Positions 43,943-53,795 are shown, counted from the first letter of the stretch. The stretch: 63,042 nt of DNA from Candidatus Gastranaerophilales bacterium (GCA_947857085.1 CANUDF010000003.1:1-63042); one strand, 5' to 3'. A program made the numbers and translations. The notes: generated by a model from the letters alone, not told the origin.

Positions 43943-46486
43943 CTATAACTCTTGTAAACTTTCGTCAAAAAACCGTGTTCTTGTTATATTAAACGGTATT
44001 CCTTCTGCTATTACATTCATTAAAACATCTGCTCGTAATGCCGGAATTGCAAGCTCATCGCCGCCGGTTCCCTGACCTGATTTTAACACTATAAACAGAC
44101 TGTTATCTTCGAATCTGTGTGATTTTATTGACGGTTTGATGTCTGTTTTTTTAATTAAACCTTTTTTGTTTTTCTTCTCGATATAAATTTCATCAGAAGA
44201 TAAAACTTTGTCTGTATTATACACTAATTTTTCAAAATCGTAAAGTGTTTCATCTGAAATTGATATTTTATATTCAGCCCAGCATACTGTATTGTCTATA
44301 GATTTTGCACCTTTTTCAAGTTTTACAATACTTATTATTTTTGATTGTTCCGGAAGAACTTTTTCTAACTTTAGTTGGAGTTCTTGCGTCGGGATATTAT
44401 CATAAAGCTCTATGTCGACAAATTCACAGATGCTTTCGGCAAAAAGCGGAAGCGCAACACCCATTGAGACTTTCATTGCAGGGTTAAATCCTAGTGAAAA
44501 AGCTACATTTAAGTCAGTTCTTGCCAGTGCTTTGAAAAAAGTATTCTGCCAGTCAAGGTGCGAAAAATATTTCAAAATACCTGTTTTAGTAAGCTTAATC
44601 CTGTATTTAAATGTTTCTCTTATCTGTTGATGTGCATTTGCAGGGTCAACAGGTTCAATTTTTGATAATTGTTGTGCTTTTTCACTTGCTTTGAAAGGTT
44701 TTGCCATAACTTTATGAGTTTTAAAATTCGGGCAAACCCCGCAATTGACGCACTGTTTTTCACAGGTCGGCACAATGTGAGGTGAATTTATGTCAACACA
44801 AAGTGCATTTTTGTATTCATTTTGAAGCCATTCTTTGTTTAAGCCGGTATCTATAAAATCCCACGGAAGTTCGTCATCCAAGTTGTAACTTTTTTCAGCA
44901 AGTCCTGCAAGGTCAATTCCGCATTCTTGTGCTGTTTCCTGCCATACGTTTTTGTTAAAGTATTCGCCCCAGGCGTCAAGATAACAGCCCTTTTTGTATA
45001 ATGCTTCTATATATTTGCAAAGGCTTGTATCACCCTTGGTTAAAACAGCTTCAATCTGTGAAACAAATTTTTCGTGATAATTGATTTTAACACCTTTTAA
45101 GTGAGCTGTTTTATCTTTTAAATAGTGAATATGTGCGGTAACTTCATCAAGATTCATCTGGCCGCACCATTGGAACGGCGTAAAAGGCTTCGGAACAAAT
45201 ATAGAAAGTGTACAGGTTATATCCAGCCCGTGTTTTAGTCCTTTTTCTTTTTTGATTTGTTTTGTGCGGTATTTTATTTTGCCTAAAAGTTCAGCCATTT
45301 CGTCCATATCTTCAAGTGTTTCGGTAGGAAGCCCGCAGATAAAGTAAAATTTAACTCTTGACCAGCCGTGTTCATATAAGGTTAAAACGGCATCAAGAAT
45401 TTGTTCTTCTGTAATATTTTTCTTTATAACGTCGCGCAGTCTCTGGCTTCCGGCTTCGGGCGCAAGCGTCATTGTAGATTTTCTGACGCTTTGAACAAGG
45501 TATGCAAGTTCAAGGTTAAATCCGTCAATACGCTGGCTCGGAAGCGATACGGAAACTTTTTTCTCGTTAAAATCAACTGCTAATTCTTTTATAACTTCGT
45601 TAATATTTGAATAATCATTTGAAGATAATGAAAGAAGTGAATATTCGTCATAACCTGTATTTTGAACAAGTTCTTTTGCTATTTTTATAATATCTTCAGC
45701 ACTTCTTTCCCTGACAGGGAGCGTAACGTGTCCGGGCTGGCAAAAACGGCACATACGTCCGCAGCCGCGTCTTATCTCTACAATTGCCCTGTCATGAACC
45801 GATGATGAAAAAGGTATCGGGTAAGATTTCAAAGATCTTTCATAATCAAGCTGCGCTATACGTTTTTTGACTTTCCCTCCAAAAAGCGCTGACCAGCGTC
45901 CGGAATTTTCTCCCTCAACCAATGCCTTAATTCTTTCAACACGCGGAAGCCCCTTTGTCTTTTCCAGAATTTCACATACTTCTAATATACTGTCTTCGCC
46001 GTCGCCTATCATAAATACGTCAATAAATTCAGCAACTGGAAGCGGGTCATAAGCACATGGTCCGCCTGCAATAATTATAGGGTCGCTTTCTTTTCTGTCT
46101 GAATTTTTATATGGAATTTCAGCCATTTCAAGCATTTTTAAAACAGTAGGATAAGACATTTCGTATTGAAGAGAAAATCCAACTGCATCAAATTCTTTTA
46201 TTGCTCTTTTACTTTCAAGTGCATATAAAGGTGTCGGTTTAAAATCCGGCTCAGGTGCATAAACTCTGTCCGCCATGTAATCTTTATGGCTGTTTACAAG
46301 TTCATACAATACTCTAACACCAAGATTGCTTACACCTATTTCGTATTTGTCGGGAAATGCAAATGCAAAGCGTACTTTTGCACTGTCAAAATCTTTGTTA
46401 TGCGATAAAAATTCTCCGCCGACATATTGATATGGTTTTGTACAATTATATAAAGCTTCGTGATATTTTCTAAAAAAACAGTTCAT
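43943..46486 (-). CDS. B12-binding-type radical SAM protein fused to a DUF2344 domain
   Basis: The radical SAM cluster motif RRGCGRMCRFCQPG is near residue 240, after a B12-binding-like N-terminal domain. After a C-rich middle (CEKQCVNCGVCPN), the C-terminal roughly 230 residues match the DUF2344 family (FKYRIKLTKTGILKYFSHLDW, FSLGFNPAMKVSMGVALPL). This fused protein is often found just upstream of RNase E/G, as here, where the gap is 11 bases. Its reaction is not established. 847 aa. Confidence 0.88.
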   Translation of the reverse strand: MNCFFRKYHEALYNCTKPYQYVGGEFLSHNKDFDSAKVRFAFAFPDKYEIGVSNLGVRVLYELVNSHKDYMADRVYAPEPDFKPTPLYALESKRAIKEFDAVGFSLQYEMSYPTVLKMLEMAEIPYKNSDRKESDPIIIAGGPCAYDPLPVAEFIDVFMIGDGEDSILEVCEILEKTKGLPRVERIKALVEGENSGRWSALFGGKVKKRIAQLDYERSLKSYPIPFSSSVHDRAIVEIRRGCGRMCRFCQPGHVTLPVRERSAEDIIKIAKELVQNTGYDEYSLLSLSSNDYSNINEVIKELAVDFNEKKVSVSLPSQRIDGFNLELAYLVQSVRKSTMTLAPEAGSQRLRDVIKKNITEEQILDAVLTLYEHGWSRVKFYFICGLPTETLEDMDEMAELLGKIKYRTKQIKKEKGLKHGLDITCTLSIFVPKPFTPFQWCGQMNLDEVTAHIHYLKDKTAHLKGVKINYHEKFVSQIEAVLTKGDTSLCKYIEALYKKGCYLDAWGEYFNKNVWQETAQECGIDLAGLAEKSYNLDDELPWDFIDTGLNKEWLQNEYKNALCVDINSPHIVPTCEKQCVNCGVCPNFKTHKVMAKPFKASEKAQQLSKIEPVDPANAHQQIRETFKYRIKLTKTGILKYFSHLDWQNTFFKALARTDLNVAFSLGFNPAMKVSMGVALPLFAESICEFVDIELYDNIPTQELQLKLEKVLPEQSKIISIVKLEKGAKSIDNTVCWAEYKISISDETLYDFEKLVYNTDKVLSSDEIYIEKKNKKGLIKKTDIKPSIKSHRFEDNSLFIVLKSGQGTGGDELAIPALRADVLMNVIAEGIPFNITRTRFFDESLQEL

Positions 46487-46825
46487 TTATGCTAAATCTT
46501 CCGGAAAGTATTTGTCAATTTCGATTATTGTACCGTCAAGGGTGTTTTCGTCAAATGATTTCATAAATTTGAACAAATCTTTATTTGGTACATCATAGTT
46601 GTATAAATAAGTTTCACCATCGAACTCTCTCATAACTCTTACTATGTAATGGCATTTTTCAGCGTATTTCTTTAAATGTTCGGGGTTAAACTTTTTGCCG
46701 TTAGTGTCTTTATTTATTTTTACATAACTAAATCCGGCATAGTATTTTATTTTTTCTTCTGTAGGTATTGATTTACTATGCTTTGAGAAAAGATTAATTA
46801 TTTTTTTGTTGATATCATCAGCCAT
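46487..46825 (-). CDS. Unknown cytosolic protein, 112 aa
   Basis: A small basic and aromatic-rich protein (YYAGFSYVKINKDTNGKKF by pattern) with no signal peptide or membrane segment. It stops immediately before the radical SAM gene and starts just after the 46827 gene, so it is co-transcribed in the same operon. No family recognised. Confidence 0.55.
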   Translation of the reverse strand: MADDINKKIINLFSKHSKSIPTEEKIKYYAGFSYVKINKDTNGKKFNPEHLKKYAEKCHYIVRVMREFDGETYLYNYDVPNKDLFKFMKSFDENTLDGTIIEIDKYFPEDLA

Positions 46826-46826
46826 T

Positions 46827-47117
46827 TTAAACCTGTTTTAAATATTCAATTATGTCTAAAGCTAATTGCTTTCTTATTTCAACAGGAGAATTTTTCAAAT
46901 ACTCCATAGCATGAGACACTTTAATATTTTTGTCATACCAGCGTCTCATAATATAATTGTACTGATCTTCCAGAGTCATAGGAATATCAAAATCCACATC
47001 TTTTAATCTGTCAATAATGTATTCAGCACAACGTATTTGAACTGGTTCATCTGCTTGTTCCAGCATACTTATTGCTTTACTGACCGTGACATCTAAGTCA
47101 TACCAACGCTTTTTCAT
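46827..47117 (-). CDS. Small protein made of two repeats, 96 aa
   Basis: The sequence is a tandem duplication of a roughly 38-residue unit. RRWYDKNIKVSHAMEYLKN in the second half matches KRWYDLDVTVSKAISMLEQ in the first, each followed by a VEIR/VQIR helix and an IIEYLKQV or IIDRLKDV helix. This looks like a two-repeat helical protein of unknown function. A strong promoter with a -10 box 7 bases before the ATG suggests a leaderless start for this operon, which runs to the RNase E/G and pilin-like genes. Confidence 0.6.
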   Translation of the reverse strand: MKKRWYDLDVTVSKAISMLEQADEPVQIRCAEYIIDRLKDVDFDIPMTLEDQYNYIMRRWYDKNIKVSHAMEYLKNSPVEIRKQLALDIIEYLKQV

Positions 47118-47124
47118 AGATTTA

Positions 47125-47154
47125 ATTATAATATATCATGGAAAGATAAGTCAA
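47125..47154 (-). promoter_or_regulatory. Strong promoter of the RNase E/G operon, leaderless type
   Basis: TTGACT (47154-47149), 18 bases, TATAAT (47130-47125), then 7 bases to the ATG at 47117. It lies back to back with the promoter of the 47206 gene. Confidence 0.65.
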
Positions 47155-47170
47155 CTTTATAACTAAAATT

Positions 47171-47199
47171 TTTGCTATTTCCTAAAGTCGTAATATAAT
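47171..47199 (+). promoter_or_regulatory. Promoter of the 47206 gene, leaderless type
   Basis: TTTGCT (47171-47176), 17 bases, TATAAT (47194-47199), then 6 bases to the ATG at 47206. Confidence 0.6.
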
Positions 47200-47205
47200 A
47201 TTTTT

Positions 47206-48354
47206 ATGAAGAAGATTTTTGCTTTATTTGTATCATTTATATTTTTCTTTAATACTATTGTGCTGGCGGTGGAACCTTTGCAGGGACACATTGAAGAAAC
47301 TGATGAATATAAACAGCTTCAGGAAGAATTGTTCACTGGTAAAATTGAACACCTTGACCGCAAAGATATTATAAACATGACAGTTTCGCAGGTATTAGAT
47401 ACATCTTATGCTATGGAAGGTGATGAATTTTTTGCACACGTAACATCAGATGTATACGGTGATGAGGGTGTTATTATACCTAAAGGTACTGTTGCTCACG
47501 GTAAAATTGTCCAAACAGGAGATCCTGGGAAAATGGGAAAACAAGCATGGATTGAGCTTTCGTTTGATTATCTTGTAACTCCTGACGGGCGTGAAATCCC
47601 TATCGACGGTAAAATGTCTACAAAACTTCATCCTGTTGCAGAAACTTCAAAAATTATTGCTCAAGATATCGGTTATACAGCGGCGGGTGGTGTTGTTGGG
47701 GGATTACTTGCTCTTAACTGGCTTGGATTAGAAACTGCAATACTCACTCAGGGGTACTCAATAGCCGGAGGTGCTGCAATCGGCGGTGCTGTCGGACTTG
47801 GCATGGCATTGATACGGAAAGGACATGATGTTTTAATTGCTCCCGGTGATGAAATTAAGGTAAAAATAAATTCTAAAGTGCCTCTTCCTGTATATAAAGA
47901 TGAGGCTTTGAAGCAGGAAGAACTGTTATACCCTGGGCTTGATATATTAATAACAGATGTTGAACACGAAGAAGACCCTTTCGGTGAAATGAATACAGTT
48001 ACTCTAACCGTTACTATTTCAAATATGTCGGACAAGTCCCTTTCAGGATTTGATATGGCGCTTGTTAATGATTATAATTCTTCTTTCAGACCATCTATTT
48101 TTGGTGATACCAAAATGATGTTTAAAACTATCAATCCCGGAGAGAAAGTTGCCGGCCGTGTATCTTTTTCGGTTGACAATATTCATAGAAAATACTGGCT
48201 TACTTTTTATGACAGACGTTCAGGAAAAGCAATTACAAAAATTTCTGTTGATAATGCATACCGAAAAATGTCAAAACGGGAAAAAAAGAAAAATGAAAAA
48301 CGAAGAGCCAAGAAAAATTTTAAAAAAGATGTCGATTTGTTTAATATCGAATGA
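47206..48354 (+). CDS. Secreted or membrane-associated protein, unknown, 382 aa
   Basis: A signal peptide (MKKIFALFVSFIFFFNTIVLA) precedes a beta-rich region with a DEFFAHVTSDVY and GVIIPKGTVAHGKIV segment, a glycine-rich helical stretch (GGVVGGLLALNWLG, GGAAIGGAVGLGMALI) that could insert in a membrane, a second beta domain and a strongly basic tail (KREKKKNEKRRAKKN). I do not recognise a family. The start has no ribosome site, and its -10 box ends 6 bases before the ATG. Confidence 0.6.
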   Translation: MKKIFALFVSFIFFFNTIVLAVEPLQGHIEETDEYKQLQEELFTGKIEHLDRKDIINMTVSQVLDTSYAMEGDEFFAHVTSDVYGDEGVIIPKGTVAHGKIVQTGDPGKMGKQAWIELSFDYLVTPDGREIPIDGKMSTKLHPVAETSKIIAQDIGYTAAGGVVGGLLALNWLGLETAILTQGYSIAGGAAIGGAVGLGMALIRKGHDVLIAPGDEIKVKINSKVPLPVYKDEALKQEELLYPGLDILITDVEHEEDPFGEMNTVTLTVTISNMSDKSLSGFDMALVNDYNSSFRPSIFGDTKMMFKTINPGEKVAGRVSFSVDNIHRKYWLTFYDRRSGKAITKISVDNAYRKMSKREKKKNEKRRAKKNFKKDVDLFNIE

Positions 48355-48450
48355 TTGTAAAGTTTTATATAGATGCTGATTGAAAAAGTTCTAGTCTATG
48401 TTACAATGATAGCAGTTTATAGTTAAGAAAAGGAATAAAGGGAATACTTT

Positions 48451-48795
48451 ATGGTGTGCGGGAAATTAGAAATTGATATTTTAAACTCTTTCTGGAGTTT
48501 GACAGAGCAAAATGAAGACAGGGATATTTCTATTCAGGATATTGTTGACGACCTTTCAGAAGCCGGAATTGAGCGAGCATACACAACAATTAAAACAGTA
48601 ATGGACAGATTAACTGTTAAAAGTATTCTTGTCAGATATAAAGTTGGCAAAAAATTCTTTTATAAAGCAGCGATGGATAGACGAGAAATGACTATGGAAT
48701 CTGTTAAAACTCTTGCAGAACAGTTTTTTAACGGAAGTTATATTGAAATGCTTCGTTTTATAGAACGCGAATGCAGCGAATTTTTAGTTAGATAG
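48451..48795 (+). CDS. BlaI/MecI-family transcriptional regulator
   Basis: A winged-helix domain with the pattern of penicillinase repressors: LEIDILNSFWSL, then the helix-turn-helix RAYTTIKTVMDRLTVKSILVRY, and a C-terminal dimer helix. 114 aa, the family's usual size. BlaI normally pairs with the sensor peptidase BlaR1/MecR1, but no M56 peptidase is adjacent; the next gene is a small unknown. The target promoter is not evident from the sequence. Confidence 0.8.
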   Translation: MVCGKLEIDILNSFWSLTEQNEDRDISIQDIVDDLSEAGIERAYTTIKTVMDRLTVKSILVRYKVGKKFFYKAAMDRREMTMESVKTLAEQFFNGSYIEMLRFIERECSEFLVR

Positions 48796-48798
48796 GTT

Positions 48799-49161
48799 AT
48801 GACAATAATTGAAAATAGAAAAAAAGTTGCAGGTCTGCTTCGTAAAGTAAGACTCGGTGAAATGCATGTTCGCGATGCACTTTTGCTTTTTCCTGATGAG
48901 ACAAACGATAAAAGCATAATGGCTTCATACCATGCACTTGTTCATTATGAAGCTGATGAGGATTTAAGACGGCGTGATGAATTATACCGAGATGAGCAGG
49001 ATGACTATTTGGAATTTATTTCGTATATAATGGATAGGGGTGAAAATTTGCCTGATAATATTATAAAAAGTTATGAAAAATATTATAAATCGGCAAATAT
49101 TCCGCATTCTAAAGATACAAAAGGTTTTTTAGAAAGTTTTTTCAGGTTTTTAAATATTTAA
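48799..49161 (+). CDS. Unknown acidic protein downstream of the BlaI-like gene, 120 aa
   Basis: Starts 3 bases after the regulator and is probably translated with it. The product is rich in Glu, Asp and Arg (HYEADEDLRRRDELYRDEQDD by pattern), helical, cytosolic, without cysteine clusters or membrane segments. No family is recognised. Its position suggests a partner or effector of the regulator in place of the usual BlaR sensor. Confidence 0.6.
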   Translation: MTIIENRKKVAGLLRKVRLGEMHVRDALLLFPDETNDKSIMASYHALVHYEADEDLRRRDELYRDEQDDYLEFISYIMDRGENLPDNIIKSYEKYYKSANIPHSKDTKGFLESFFRFLNI

Positions 49162-49176
49162 AAGAAAGGGACATTT

Positions 49177-50214
49177 ATGAAAAAAATACTTTTAACGTTA
49201 GTTGCTATGTTAATGTTTACGACTTCTGCGTTTGCTTTTTTTAAGAAGAATCCTGATACTGAGCTTGTTGTTATGCCGATGTTTTCAACAGAAACTCAGG
49301 ATCAAAACAAGGTTTGGGTTGGAACTTTTCAGCTTGTTTGGAATGATTTGATGGATAATGTTGTAAAAGCTCCTATAGTCTTTACCGATGGCCCGTCTAA
49401 TCTTGCAGATGAACTGAATAAGCAAGAGTTTACTAAAGCTATGCTTTCTGAGAATTCATATTATACTGCTCACGGTGTTGCGAATATGAATTTGAAAGAG
49501 CAAATTGATAAGGCATTAATGGAAAAATTCAATGAGACGAGTGATATTTTAAAAGGTATGGATTGGACAGGAAAAAATTACCTTGTCTATGCAATGCTGA
49601 AAAAAGATTTTGAATTTCTTAATGCTTTTGATGAACTTAAGAAAGAAAAATTCGGACAGCTTAGTAAAGAAAAAGTTCAATATTTCGGTATAAATGAAAA
49701 GAGCAAAAAAGGTTTAAGAGAGAATGTGAATGTTCTTTTCTATAACAATGAAAAGGATTTTGCGGTTGAAATAAGAACAAAACAAAATGACAGAGTTCTG
49801 TTATACAGAACGGATGATAACCGTGCTTTTTCAGCTATTTATGACGATATGATGAAAAAGGCTTCTGAATACACTGACAGCAGAAGATTTGGTGATGAAG
49901 ATAACCTGAAAATTCCGTTTATAAGTTTTAAAAGTAATAATGAATATCCGGAAATAGAAGGTAAAACTATTAAAGATACTGAATTAACAATTGATAAAGC
50001 TCTGCAAACAATAGACTTTAAAATGGATAACAAAGGTGTAAAACTTAAAAGCGAAGCTGCATTAATTATGAAAATGTCAATGCCTGTGCCTATTATGAGA
50101 AAACCTGCAAACTTTTATTTCGACGATACTTTTGTAATGTTTTTAATAGAAAAGGATAAACCTTATTTTGCATTAAGAGTTGCAGATGTTGTGTCATTAA
50201 ATAAGAAAAAATAA
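49177..50214 (+). CDS. Secreted protein of unknown function, 345 aa
   Basis: A signal peptide (KKILLTLVAMLMFTTSAFAFF) leads to a soluble alpha/beta protein with many Lys/Asp residues and no cysteines. Residues about 30-60 (ELVVMPMFSTETQDQNK) and the C-terminal strand pattern suggest a domain that I cannot name. AAAGGGA precedes the ATG. It lies 15 bases after the BlaI-linked pair and may belong to that operon. A hairpin follows. Confidence 0.6.
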   Translation: MKKILLTLVAMLMFTTSAFAFFKKNPDTELVVMPMFSTETQDQNKVWVGTFQLVWNDLMDNVVKAPIVFTDGPSNLADELNKQEFTKAMLSENSYYTAHGVANMNLKEQIDKALMEKFNETSDILKGMDWTGKNYLVYAMLKKDFEFLNAFDELKKEKFGQLSKEKVQYFGINEKSKKGLRENVNVLFYNNEKDFAVEIRTKQNDRVLLYRTDDNRAFSAIYDDMMKKASEYTDSRRFGDEDNLKIPFISFKSNNEYPEIEGKTIKDTELTIDKALQTIDFKMDNKGVKLKSEAALIMKMSMPVPIMRKPANFYFDDTFVMFLIEKDKPYFALRVADVVSLNKKK

Positions 50215-50227
50215 AAAACGATTAAAT

Positions 50228-50275
50228 AAATCCTCTTTATTTTTAATGTAATACTTTATAAAATAAGGAGGATTT
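50228..50275 (+). terminator. Stem-loop terminator after the 49177 gene
   Basis: AAATCCTC (50228-50235) pairs with GAGGATTT (50268-50275), extended by TATTTT with AAAATA, followed by T-rich sequence. Confidence 0.65.
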
Positions 50276-50383
50276 TTATATTAATTGTAAATTTTTGTAA
50301 GAAAAAATCTTTTTAAATATCAAAAAAGATTTTCAGAGATTTTGATATACTTGTTAGTTTTTAAAGAGAAAGGTAAGAAAACT

Positions 50384-50782
50384 ATGGCAATCAATCCAAT
50401 CAAAGTTTTAAACCGTGCAAATAAGACATTGGTTTATTCAGAAGAATTACTGAAAAATTCAGCTTCATTAAAAAGATTATCAGATACCAAAGGTAATGTT
50501 TTAATTGCTAAGTATGAACATCCAAAATTTGTAGAGCACTACTACCCGCAAATGGATAAACTAATTTTGTCAGAACCTAAACCAAGTGCAATAAGAACAC
50601 AGGTATGTGTTGGTCAAGGCGGATTTGAAAGCAATTTGTTGGATTTAAGTATAAATAAAGACGGTAAAGTCAATAGAGTTTTTGAATTTAGTGATAAATT
50701 AAATGACAAATCTTTCTTTGAATCTTTACCAGCAAAAATAAAAAGATATGTAAATATCGCAAGAAACCACATTGAAGATTAA
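50384..50782 (+). CDS. Unknown protein, 132 aa
   Basis: The ATG at 50384 has AAAGG upstream and gives 132 aa; 14 further residues upstream are rejected. The product is basic at the start (MAINPIKVLNRANKTL) and then mixed alpha/beta, with a VCVGQGGFESNLL stretch. No signal peptide. I do not recognise a family. It stands between two terminators as a single-gene unit. Confidence 0.55.
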   Translation: MAINPIKVLNRANKTLVYSEELLKNSASLKRLSDTKGNVLIAKYEHPKFVEHYYPQMDKLILSEPKPSAIRTQVCVGQGGFESNLLDLSINKDGKVNRVFEFSDKLNDKSFFESLPAKIKRYVNIARNHIED

Positions 50783-50795
50783 ACGGATTTCCAAG

Positions 50796-50834
50796 CAAAA
50801 GCCCTCCTGATTTTTTTAAATCGGAGGGCTTTTT
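50796..50834 (+). terminator. Intrinsic terminator after the 50384 gene
   Basis: AAAAGCCCTCC and GGAGGGCTTTTTT pair, with a further GATTT/AAATC inner stem and a U run. Confidence 0.88.
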
Positions 50835-50863
50835 TATAAATAAAACTTTTCCAGGAAAATAAT

Positions 50864-50874
50864 TTGTTATATAA
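50864..50874 (+). promoter_or_regulatory. Promoter of radA, leaderless type
   Basis: TATAAT (50869-50874), preceded by TG at 50864-50865, lies 7 bases before the radA ATG at 50882. No purine-rich ribosome site precedes the start and no clear -35 box is seen. Confidence 0.5.
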
Positions 50875-50881
50875 TTAATTT

Positions 50882-52255
50882 ATGGCCAAAATTAAATCAA
50901 AATGGATATGTCAGAATTGCGGGTATGAAACCGCCGGATATTTGGGAAAATGTCCTGAATGCGGCAATTGGGGCAGTTTTGTTGAAGAAATACAAAGTGC
51001 GGTAAAACCCGATACTGTTAATGCACAAGGATTTTTAAATGACGCAAAGCCTTCATTACTTTCTGAAATTCATATCGGTGAGGAAGTTCGTGTAAGTACG
51101 AATATTTCCGAGTTCGACAGAATTTTAGGCGGCGGTTTGGTTCAAGGCTCTCTTGTTTTAATAGCGGGTGACCCCGGAATAGGTAAATCGACAATCCTTT
51201 TGCAGACAAGCGGGGAATTGTGCAAAAATAACAAAAAAGTTTTATATGTTTCGGCGGAAGAAAGCGCAAGCCAGCTTAAACTAAGGGCTGAAAGATTAGA
51301 AATTAATTCAGACAGTCTTTTTATATACCCGCAGATTAATATGGAAAGTATTAGGGCTGAAATTGATAATCTTAATCCTGACGTTGTTGTGATTGATAGT
51401 ATTCAGGCAATATATTCACAAACAATTACAAGTTCTGCAGGAAGTGTTTCTCAAATTCGAGAATGCTGTAATATCTTAATGCAAATTGCTAAAAATAAAA
51501 ATATAACGGTTATTGTAATCGGGCATGTTACAAAAGATGGAAGCATTGCAGGACCGAAAGTTCTTGAACATATGGTTGATACAGTAATTTATTTTGAGGG
51601 AGACAAATATAAATCATATAGAATGCTTCGTTCTATGAAAAACCGTTTCGGAAATACATCTGAAGTAGGGATTTTTGAAATGAGCGCAAAAGGCTTGACC
51701 TGTGTTACAAATCCAAATGAACTTTTTTTGAATGAACGCTCGCAAGGTGCAATACCCGGGAGTGCAATCGTTGTTACAAATGAAGGTAGCAGACCTTTAC
51801 TTGTTGAAATTCAGGCGTTAGTCGGTACAACTCCTTATCCTACACCAAGACGTGTTACAAATGGTGTTGACACAAGCAGATTGCTGCAAATCCTTGCAGT
51901 TTTGGAAAAACGTGTCGGCTTAAACCTTTCAAAACAAGATGTTTATGTAAATGTTATGGGCGGTATTGAGGTTGATGAGCCCAGCGCGGATTTGGGAATT
52001 GCGCTTGCAGTTGCAACCTGTGCAAGAGATGTTGTTGTGGACAGCCAGACTGTTATTATCGGTGAAATCGGGTTGTCAGGAGAAATTCACCCTGTGCATA
52101 ATATTGAAAAACGCCTTAATGAAGCGGTTACATCTGGATTTAAAAAAGCCATAATTCCGTATGCTAATAGAATTCAGTACGATAAAATAGAAATCGTACC
52201 TGTCAAACGTCTTATTGATGCTATTTCCGCTTGTGTTTGCCCTGTAGAAAAGTAA
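50882..52255 (+). CDS. radA: DNA repair protein RadA (Sms)
   Basis: A RecA-like ATPase that promotes branch migration in recombination. It has the N-terminal zinc finger C10, C13, C24, C27, the Walker A box GDPGIGKST at 96-104, the RadA-specific KNRFGNTSEVG motif and a C-terminal Lon-protease-like domain (VYVNVMGGIEVDEPSADLGIALAV by pattern, without the catalytic pair). 457 aa, full length. No ribosome site precedes the ATG. Confidence 0.95.
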   Translation: MAKIKSKWICQNCGYETAGYLGKCPECGNWGSFVEEIQSAVKPDTVNAQGFLNDAKPSLLSEIHIGEEVRVSTNISEFDRILGGGLVQGSLVLIAGDPGIGKSTILLQTSGELCKNNKKVLYVSAEESASQLKLRAERLEINSDSLFIYPQINMESIRAEIDNLNPDVVVIDSIQAIYSQTITSSAGSVSQIRECCNILMQIAKNKNITVIVIGHVTKDGSIAGPKVLEHMVDTVIYFEGDKYKSYRMLRSMKNRFGNTSEVGIFEMSAKGLTCVTNPNELFLNERSQGAIPGSAIVVTNEGSRPLLVEIQALVGTTPYPTPRRVTNGVDTSRLLQILAVLEKRVGLNLSKQDVYVNVMGGIEVDEPSADLGIALAVATCARDVVVDSQTVIIGEIGLSGEIHPVHNIEKRLNEAVTSGFKKAIIPYANRIQYDKIEIVPVKRLIDAISACVCPVEK

Positions 52256-52573
52256 TTATTTCTTTTGTGCAACACCTGATGTATCTTTAACTATAAACGG
52301 CCTTACAAAAGCCCAGGTTCCGTATAAACAGGTTAATATTCCGGCTGTGTTCAAAGTGTTGCTTAACCATTTTGTATTCTTTGCCAATGCTCCCAAAGCA
52401 GTCATAGTTGTACCTGCCATAAATCCCAAATATCCTTTAAAAATAGTCCTCGGGACTACAACGGTATCATTCATATCAGCCGCATTTTTTGTATGGGTGA
52501 TAAACTTATCAGTGAATCTTTCTTTTTTATTCTCACCGAAATTTATATTATATCCAATACTTTGAACTTTCAT
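52256..52573 (-). CDS. Small membrane protein with NINFG N-terminus, 105 aa
   Basis: The start MKVQSIGYNINFGENKKERF is polar, then two hydrophobic segments follow (GYLGFMAGTTMTALGALA and TAGILTCLYGTWAFV). AAAGGAG precedes the ATG. The NINFG stretch at 9-13 resembles NLNFSG in the 35259 product and similar pieces elsewhere. No family recognised. It ends one base after the radA stop, convergent with it. Confidence 0.6.
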   Translation of the reverse strand: MKVQSIGYNINFGENKKERFTDKFITHTKNAADMNDTVVVPRTIFKGYLGFMAGTTMTALGALAKNTKWLSNTLNTAGILTCLYGTWAFVRPFIVKDTSGVAQKK

Positions 52574-52659
52574 TGATTACTCCTTTCATATATAATAACC
52601 AAAGAAAAAATTTTTTGCCATAATTAATATTTTTTTAACAATATGTGAAATTAAAACTA

Positions 52660-52702
52660 TTGATTAGTTTTTGTTTTAATGCTATAAATAGCATGTTATA
52701 GC
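52660..52702 (+). promoter_or_regulatory. gap promoter with an overlapping inverted repeat
   Basis: TTGATT (52660-52665), 17 bases and TATAAA (52683-52688, with TG upstream) form an extended -10 promoter. GCTATAA and TTATAGC (52681-52702) are an inverted repeat spaced by 8 bases over the -10 box, a plausible operator. It is not a Rex-type TTGTGA site. Confidence 0.5.
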
Positions 52703-52724
52703 TTTACAAAATAAGAAGGAGTAA

Positions 52725-53744
<1,020 letters not shown>

Positions 53745-53763
53745 TTTTAATTTAGAAAAGACA

Positions 53764-53795
53764 AAAAAAGACCTCTTTAATTAGAGGTCTTTTTT
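53764..53795 (+). terminator. Bidirectional intrinsic terminator between gap and the M16 gene
   Basis: AAAAAAGACCTCT and AGAGGTCTTTTTT pair around TTAATT; it ends where the minus-strand M16 gene stops, so it can serve both directions. Confidence 0.88.
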
